Shown one piece after another: positions 61,869 through 64,000 of a DNA stretch of 64,000 nucleotides (the stretch's first letter is position 1; each line of letters starts with the position of its first letter). The position numbers and the translations under genes are program-made. The stretch lies in contig CAKMXJ010000016.1 in the NCBI GenBank assembly GCA_928724745.1, forward strand, positions 262,501 through 326,500. The letters are read 5' to 3'. Origin of the DNA: Anthracocystis setariae (lineage: Eukaryota; Basidiomycota; Ustilaginomycetes; Ustilaginales; Ustilaginaceae). The notes beneath the pieces were generated by a model, which saw only the letters and a list, made by a program, of their open reading frames with translations, was not told the origin of the DNA and did not search any database.

Positions 61869-63470
61869 ATGGCGCCCAAGAAGAACCCCTCGACTGCGCC
61901 TGCTGTCCCTTCGCGTCGGTCGGCTCGGCTGGCCAAACCACCGCCCGATGCCGATCCACACTCCGACTCGTCGCCCGGCGCTAGTCAAGCCCCGGCGGAG
62001 TCCAATAGCGTCATCACGCCTGCTGTCGTCGTCGTCGCCGCTGCGGTTGACGCGCCCGATACCATGACTGTGGCTGCCGCTGTAGCTCCACCGGCTGCAG
62101 TGGCCGTGACTGCTGCTGCTGCCGCACCAACCGTCGTGGCCGTAGATGTTGCTGCTGCCTCCGACTCCGTGGTTATTGCCCCTGTTGCTGCCACGTCCGA
62201 CGCGATCGCGGCACCTACTGGTGTTGTTGTGCCAATCGCCCTGACCCCGCCACATGTCCGGATGACCTCTTGTGTGGTCGGTTCGCCATTGGTACCGTTG
62301 TTCCTTGGCCCATCGTCGCGATCGCCGTCGTCGAGTGGGTCGATCTCCCCGCCTCGTTCGCCTGTTTACGTGCGTACTTCGCCGGAGCTGTACGTACCAT
62401 CCTCCCCTCCTGCGCAAGTTCTCACCTCCCCGGGGACGTTTACAGCCGAGGAGCTGCGTGCGATGACAAGCGCGCAGCTTCATGAGCACGGTCTGACGCC
62501 GGCCTCGCCGCCCATGGAGTCTCGTTCGCCGGTCTATGACGCTGGGGCGGTTGCCAGTCCTCGGCTCGCCCGCACGCCTGAAATCGGTCTGCCATTAGGA
62601 TCTCCTGGCCGCCGAACTCCTGAAATCGGCCCGCCACCCATTCGTCGGCCCGAGGACGTGGTGCTGTTACGCACTGGTCCTCGTAAACCCTCTCTGGTCG
62701 AGATGCTGGAGTGGACAGAGCGATACACCGCCCCTGCTCTACTCATCGCAATTGCCAACGAGGCCTGGGACCGCGAGTGGCAGCTCGACGATGCCGGCAA
62801 GGTATGGCTGCACCGAACGATGGTGCGCCGCTTGACTGAGGGTAGTTCGCCGTGGCCGAACTACAGCTGCCAGCACTGTGCAGATCTCGATGTACCGTAA
62901 GTAACACTTTCGACATGTATGGCTCGGACGGCACTGACAACCTGCCTCGTCTCTCTTTTTTTTTTCGCTAGATGCTTTCCGGTCACCTACGGTGACCCGA
63001 CCGGACCTCGCCCCCGACCCGCAGCGTCGTCATGCTGCCACTGCCTGACGACCAAGAAGAAGTGTGGCGGTCGTACGATCTGGCGCGCCACACGCCACGA
63101 GTACGTCGGTGATAGCCCTCACTCCACATTGAGCACAAACGAGCGGGCTGTGGTGCGTGCCCACCTCTCGTACCCTGGTGGCCCCGGCTTGGGCATGGTG
63201 CGGCGTCGCGACCGCCTGGTGGACTGGTTCAAGGAGCGAACCTTCCACCTCGACGCTCGCGATGCCTTCTCGATGGAGGGCACAATCGGGACGCAGGTGC
63301 GTGAGGCCCTAACCCGATACCACCGTGAGAACCGCTCCTTGCTTGGCCAGTACCTGCCGTGTGAGGTCATGGAGGAGGAGTCGAACTTCGAGGGTCTTGG
63401 CTGGTTCGTGGAAAGCCGTGGTGACGACGAAGAGGAGGTGCGGTACCATCGCCCTGAGATCTTCCGCTAG
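61869..63470 (+). CDS. Protein with stretched Zn2Cys6-like cysteine pattern, in transposon island
   Basis: Exons 61869-62896 and 62972-63470 join CC|A in frame and give 508 residues. The donor is GTAAGT; the acceptor follows a T-rich tract (TTTTTCGCTAG). The N-terminus is basic (RRSARLAKP), then Ala/Val/Ser/Pro-rich. Across the junction lie CQHCADLDVPC and CCHCLTTKKKC, each C-x2-C-x6-C, 19 residues apart. This is the cysteine spacing of a fungal Zn2Cys6 cluster but with a longer loop. The C-terminal region (LVDWFKERTFHLDARDAF, FEGLGWFVESRGDDEEEV) is unknown. An intact spliced frame between retroelement relics suggests a dispersed or captured gene family. DNA binding is inferred only. Confidence 0.7.
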
Positions 63471-63658
63471 CTGTCGTTTAGCAATCAAAGTCGTTTCTGT
63501 TGTGCTTGAAAACTTTATGCATTGGTCGTGATGTCTTTGAGATTTGAGAAAAGAGTGTGAGTGTGTGGCGACGGGTGTCGATGGCGGCCGATTGAATATG
63601 CCAACACACCGCGGTCATGTCACGGCGGCGGAATAACCAGCATCACGCCGCCAATTTA

Positions 63659-64000
63659 TCAAGCGCGGTCGGATATCCAATTCGATTGCCGCCGCCTCGC
63701 TACTCGGGGAGGTCGTCCCCCCCGCTTTTCCTCATACTCCCGGATGAGATCGGGGCAGGCCAGAAGTTCGACGTACTCCCAGGAGGCCTGTTCTTCAGGG
63801 TAGCCCCTCCAAAGGACGCGATATTGGAGCCGTCCAGCAATGGTGCGGCGACCCGCGATAGCTTCGACCTCGTACTCAAGGTCTTCGTCATGTAGATGTG
63901 GCACTGCCACACGCTCATCCCTACCCTCGAGCTTGCTGGACCTCAACTTCTCGAGCATCGAGACGTGGAAGACATCATGAACGCGGAGCGACGCCGGCAA
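63659..64000 (-). mobile_element. C-terminal end of a Ty3/gypsy chromovirus polyprotein (partial)
   Basis: The minus-strand frame enters from the right edge. It carries LPASLRVHDVFHVSMLEKL-like sequence, the conserved end of the integrase region. A chromodomain follows: YEVEAIAGRR, LQYRVLWRGYPEEQASWEY and LIREYEEK. The frame ends at 63659 after a basic tail (VARRRQSNWISDRA). Chromodomains at the integrase C-terminus direct chromoviruses to particular chromatin. The frame is intact as far as visible. It lies opposite in orientation to the Gag-protease relic, so it belongs to another copy. Fungal retrotransposon, not a virus of animals or crops. Confidence 0.88.

Noticed and set aside
1..64000. 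CRISPR arrays, bacterial-type operons, riboswitches
   Set aside because: The window is fungal nuclear DNA; no regularly spaced repeats or bacterial signals were seen.

Overview
The window reads as the nuclear genome of a smut fungus (Ustilaginomycetes, Ustilaginaceae-like). Supporting signs are compact genes with few short introns (GTAAGT donors, CTAAC/CTGAC-type branch sites, CAG/TAG acceptors), long pyrimidine-rich leaders, glutamine- and serine-rich extensions on conserved proteins, and a G1 cyclin resembling Cln1 of Ustilago maydis. The species cannot be fixed from sequence alone. I saw no rRNA, tRNA or CRISPR array.

Layout. 1-10 kb: a C2H2 zinc-finger factor entering from the left edge, U1-70K (minus), 20S proteasome alpha-7 (plus), and a KilA-N/APSES-type factor with an unusually long first coding intron. 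10-25 kb: dolichol kinase, an orphan secreted protein (minus), SmD2 (minus) whose first coding exon is only 5 nt, cytosolic glutamyl-tRNA synthetase, a HERP-like ubiquitin-like membrane protein (minus), ESCRT-I VPS28, and the 9-1-1 clamp subunit HUS1 (minus, with a short last exon). 25-35.5 kb: proteasome RPN2, a threonine aldolase fused to a Pcc1/KEOPS domain (minus), mitochondrial GatB, and a LYAR-type zinc finger fused to an Esf2/ABT1 domain (minus). 35.5-48.3 kb: a gene-poor stretch of about 7.8 kb, the Cln1-like cyclin with a probable long spliced leader, then another 3.4 kb without genes. 48.3-58.3 kb: a very glutamine-rich ARID protein (SWI1-like), a PhoD-like phosphatase, and an Arg/Ser/Glu-rich orphan protein (minus). 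58.4-64 kb: a transposon island with an LTR, a broken Gag and aspartic protease remnant, a second gag relic, an intact two-exon gene with a stretched Zn2Cys6-like cysteine pattern, and on the minus strand the chromodomain end of a Ty3/gypsy polyprotein running off the right edge.

Most genes are conserved housekeeping functions arranged as divergent or convergent neighbours: splicing (U1-70K, SmD2), proteasome (alpha-7, RPN2), translation and tRNA (GluRS, GatB, Pcc1), ribosome biogenesis (LYAR-Esf2), and cell cycle or checkpoint (Cln1, HUS1). The most notable observations are the two single-frame fusions (threonine aldolase-Pcc1 and LYAR-Esf2), a recurrent GTACTGTAC/GTACAGTAC motif at ten loci (nine of them non-coding), and the cysteine-patterned gene inside the retroelement cluster.
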